Origin: Deltaproteobacteria bacterium
GTDB taxonomy: Bacteria; Myxococcota_A; UBA9160
Length of the DNA stretch: 5,892 nucleotides
Reading direction: 5' to 3'
Assembly (NCBI GenBank): GCA_003520425.1
Contig: DOUU01000408.1
Location: forward strand, 2,481-8,372
Both the position numbers and the translations under genes were made by a program. Shown here piece after piece: positions 4,407 through 5,892 of this stretch. The notes under the pieces were generated by a model. The model was not told the DNA's origin. It worked only from the letters and a program-made list of their open reading frames with translations, and did not search any database. How positions within the stretch are numbered: the first letter of the stretch is position 1; every line of letters starts with the position of its first letter.

Positions 4407-5372
4407 ATGAGGCCTCGACACGTGACGCTACCTCCGCGCCGACCACTGCGACCAATCCCGTTCCAGACACCGAACTCGGAATCGGCTTCGCTGCCGTTCG
4501 AGCCGGCACTGGCAGCGGCCAAGCTGTGGCCCGTGCCCCGGAAGCTCGGAGGCGGTAGCTCAGGCTGCCAGTCCCGGGAGGACCTTCCGTTTCGCACTGC
4601 TGGTGAAGTGCGCGACGCATTCATGACACGCATGGGGCGGCACTTCGATCTCTTCGCCGGCCTGCGGCGTGACGAGGTAGGTCAGGCCGAGCGTCTACTT
4701 GAAGGGGCGAACAAGGCAACGCGCGCACGTGTGCTGGCCTACTGGGAGCGTGCTCAGTGGGGCGCGAACTACAACCAGGACGCGCTCTTCGCCCTCGAGT
4801 GGGCGATCCGAGGCCTCGAGAGTGGCGGCCTAGATCTTCTCCTTGACATAGAGGGCTTCAACCCAGTGATGTGCGAGGCGGTGCTCGAGGTCTTGGCCGT
4901 GTACCTCATCGCCCTTGCCCCCTGGGCTCCAGCCCGTCCGCCGACGCCTTCGCTCTCAGCGGCGGAGCTTCGTAAGCGACGTGCGCTGATTCGCAAAGCG
5001 CAAGCCTTCGCTCACGGCCTCGACCAGCACGAGGGCCTGGGCACACCAATGGCTGAGTGGAGCCGGCGCTACGCCGAGGCTCTTCGGGCGAGTCTCGAGG
5101 GCCGCGCGGTCAAGATCGTCGTCCCTCCCCGCTCCTGGGAGGTGGAAATCGAATCCCGGTCCGAAACGGGCAATTTCATCGGAGCGGTCGACCATCAGCG
5201 AGGCACCCGGCGCGAGCGTGTGCGCCCACGCGAGCGGGCGATGAGGCGCCGGCCCGAGCTACGCGACGTCGTCGCCCATGCCCTCTGTGCTCCGCTGCAG
5301 GGACACCCAGGTGCGGCCCGGCTGGTGACCGGCCTCTCGCACGCATTCTTTGACCCGATTCCGAGTCAGTAG
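4407..5372 (+). CDS. uncharacterised protein, no recognised family
   Basis: An open frame of 321 codons with strong G/C at third positions, ending TAG at 5370-5372. I do not recognise it. The first 72 residues are Pro/Arg-rich and look less protein-like. From ATG 4623 the sequence becomes helical and charged: MTRMGRHFDLFAGLRRDE, ERLLEGANKATRARVLAYWE, LFALEWAIRGLESGG. Next come a hydrophobic VLEVLAVYLIALAPW stretch that is probably buried helix and not a membrane span, a basic AAELRKRRALIRKAQAF helix, and a WSRRYAEALRASLEG helix. The final part is very Arg-rich (RGTRRERVRPRERAMRRR). No signal peptide or catalytic motif is visible. The start is uncertain, since neither 4407 nor 4623 has a good Shine-Dalgarno sequence; 4623 would give 249 residues. 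The sharp change at 4623 makes the shorter form plausible. Confidence 0.55.
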   Translation: MRPRHVTLPPRRPLRPIPFQTPNSESASLPFEPALAAAKLWPVPRKLGGGSSGCQSREDLPFRTAGEVRDAFMTRMGRHFDLFAGLRRDEVGQAERLLEGANKATRARVLAYWERAQWGANYNQDALFALEWAIRGLESGGLDLLLDIEGFNPVMCEAVLEVLAVYLIALAPWAPARPPTPSLSAAELRKRRALIRKAQAFAHGLDQHEGLGTPMAEWSRRYAEALRASLEGRAVKIVVPPRSWEVEIESRSETGNFIGAVDHQRGTRRERVRPRERAMRRRPELRDVVAHALCAPLQGHPGAARLVTGLSHAFFDPIPSQ

Positions 5373-5659
5373 TTCCGCTCCAGCGATCGAGGCCACTTGG
5401 CGACCATTGCTCTAGATCGGGCTGCTCGCGTCTTTCACGACATCCCGACCGGCGCCGGTGCAGCAGGCGTGAGTTCGCCTCACAGGTGGGTGGCCTGCTG
5501 GTCGCGAGCCCTCGCGGTCATTGATGTGTCGGTACTCGATCGCGGCTGGTCTTCCTCCCCTTCATGGGGGTGTCATAGCCAACCCAATAAGATGCGGTTG
5601 GCGGCGCCACTTGAGCCCCACGACCGGTCGCTTTCCTTTGTCCCCTGGGGGTTCCTACC
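5373..5659. other. upstream region of the histidine kinase gene
   Basis: I find no convincing gene. A TTG-initiated frame, 5397-5663, overlaps the kinase ATG as ATGA, but its composition (many Ser, Trp and His, no motif) does not look like protein. The notable structure is the inverted repeat at 5578-5602, listed separately. Confidence 0.4.
5578..5602. promoter_or_regulatory. perfect 7-bp inverted repeat before the kinase gene
   Basis: GCCAACC (5578-5584) and GGTTGGC (5596-5602) are exact reverse complements around CAATAAGATGC, 57 bases before the kinase start. The size and AT-rich centre suit a dimeric regulator site. It could also fold as a short RNA hairpin. No T-run follows, so it is not a standard terminator. 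Confidence 0.35.
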
Positions 5660-5892
5660 ATGAGGCTTGTCCGTAAGCTTACGCTCGCGCTCCTCGCAGG
5701 GTTTGTCGTGATCTTCGCGATCCAGGCCTGGCTCAGCATGCGGGAGTTTGCGGAAGCCTATGAAGCCGATATCTCCCGTGACCACCGGGTGATGGGTCGA
5801 GCCCTTGCTGCGGCGGTGGCCGCGAGTCTGCGCGACCACGGTCCCGACGCCGCGGTTGCCATCATCGCCGAGGCGAACGAGCGAGAGTCGCA
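5660..5892 (+). CDS. sensor histidine kinase N-terminus, cut by the window edge
   Basis: The frame is open from ATG 5660 to the right edge (77 codons plus two bases). Residues 1-6 are basic (MRLVRK), and 7-25 form a membrane helix (LTLALLAGFVVIFAIQAWL). A helical segment follows: MREFAEAYEADISRDHRV, then MGRALAAAVAASLRDHG and AAVAIIAEANERE. A single helix followed by D-x-S-R-D-H-R-V-x-G-R-A-L is the front end of many membrane-bound histidine kinases of delta- and gammaproteobacteria, where this stretch opens the sensor domain. The HAMP, phosphoacceptor and ATPase parts would lie beyond the window, so the kinase call is inferred from the front only; a chemoreceptor or other sensor is possible. 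The ribosome site is weak (GGGGG about ten bases upstream). Confidence 0.65.
   Translation, partial: MRLVRKLTLALLAGFVVIFAIQAWLSMREFAEAYEADISRDHRVMGRALAAAVAASLRDHGPDAAVAIIAEANERES

Noticed and set aside
4280..4633. Minus-strand frame across the start of the 321-codon gene
   Set aside because: No motif or start signal, and it overlaps the front of the methyltransferase relic in a different frame.
5397..5663. TTG-start frame overlapping the kinase start as ATGA
   Set aside because: The overlap suggests coupling, but the composition is unlike protein, the start is weak and there is no ribosome site or motif.

Overview
The window is high-GC bacterial DNA, compatible with a proteobacterium or a relative such as the delta-type lineages. 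Three features point that way: a lipoprotein-type signal peptide on the minus strand, a Gly/His/Phe-rich exported protein ending in a CP-x(5)-YYP-x(3)-CP-x(2)-W module, and the start of a sensor histidine kinase with an SRDHRVMGRAL segment after its membrane helix. No rRNA, complete tRNA, CRISPR array or species-specific marker is present, so the organism cannot be named. The window looks like accessory or island-margin DNA: short, mostly unrecognised genes mixed with at least five gene relics.

Layout. Positions 1-120 (minus strand) are the tail of a tyrosine integrase gene running into a tRNA T-arm and 3' acceptor half, which is the usual junction of an integrated element. The rest of the integrase is missing and the tail is frameshifted. 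At 304-702 (-) lies a small lipoprotein gene with a good Shine-Dalgarno sequence. Around 940-1149 (+) is a fragment of an IS630-type helix-turn-helix domain. At 1222-1332 (-) is a dead copy of the Gly-rich gene found intact at 3149-3616 (-). The two share their leader region as well, including an inverted repeat just upstream of the start codon. Between them are two tandem paralogous secreted proteins (1781-2218 and 2363-2866, both +), about 70 percent identical over the mature domain.

From 3754 to 4313 (-) there are two truncated genes lying about 20 bases apart: the front of a SAM-dependent methyltransferase and an internal piece of a CoA-disulfide-reductase-like flavoprotein that keeps its CGLPY cysteine but carries two frameshifts. 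A protein of up to 321 residues that I do not recognise follows at 4407-5372 (+). After a 287-base stretch with no convincing gene, a histidine kinase gene starts at 5660 and runs off the right edge.

How the parts relate. No operon encoding a pathway is visible. The likely functional theme is the cell envelope: one lipoprotein, two paralogous exported proteins, one Gly-rich exported protein and a membrane sensor. Strands alternate and gaps are long, so most genes are probably transcribed alone. The strongest new observations are the duplicated Gly-rich locus with its conserved leader hairpin, the tandem secreted pair, and the methyltransferase/flavoprotein deletion scar. I found no sequence evidence for a complete new multi-gene system.
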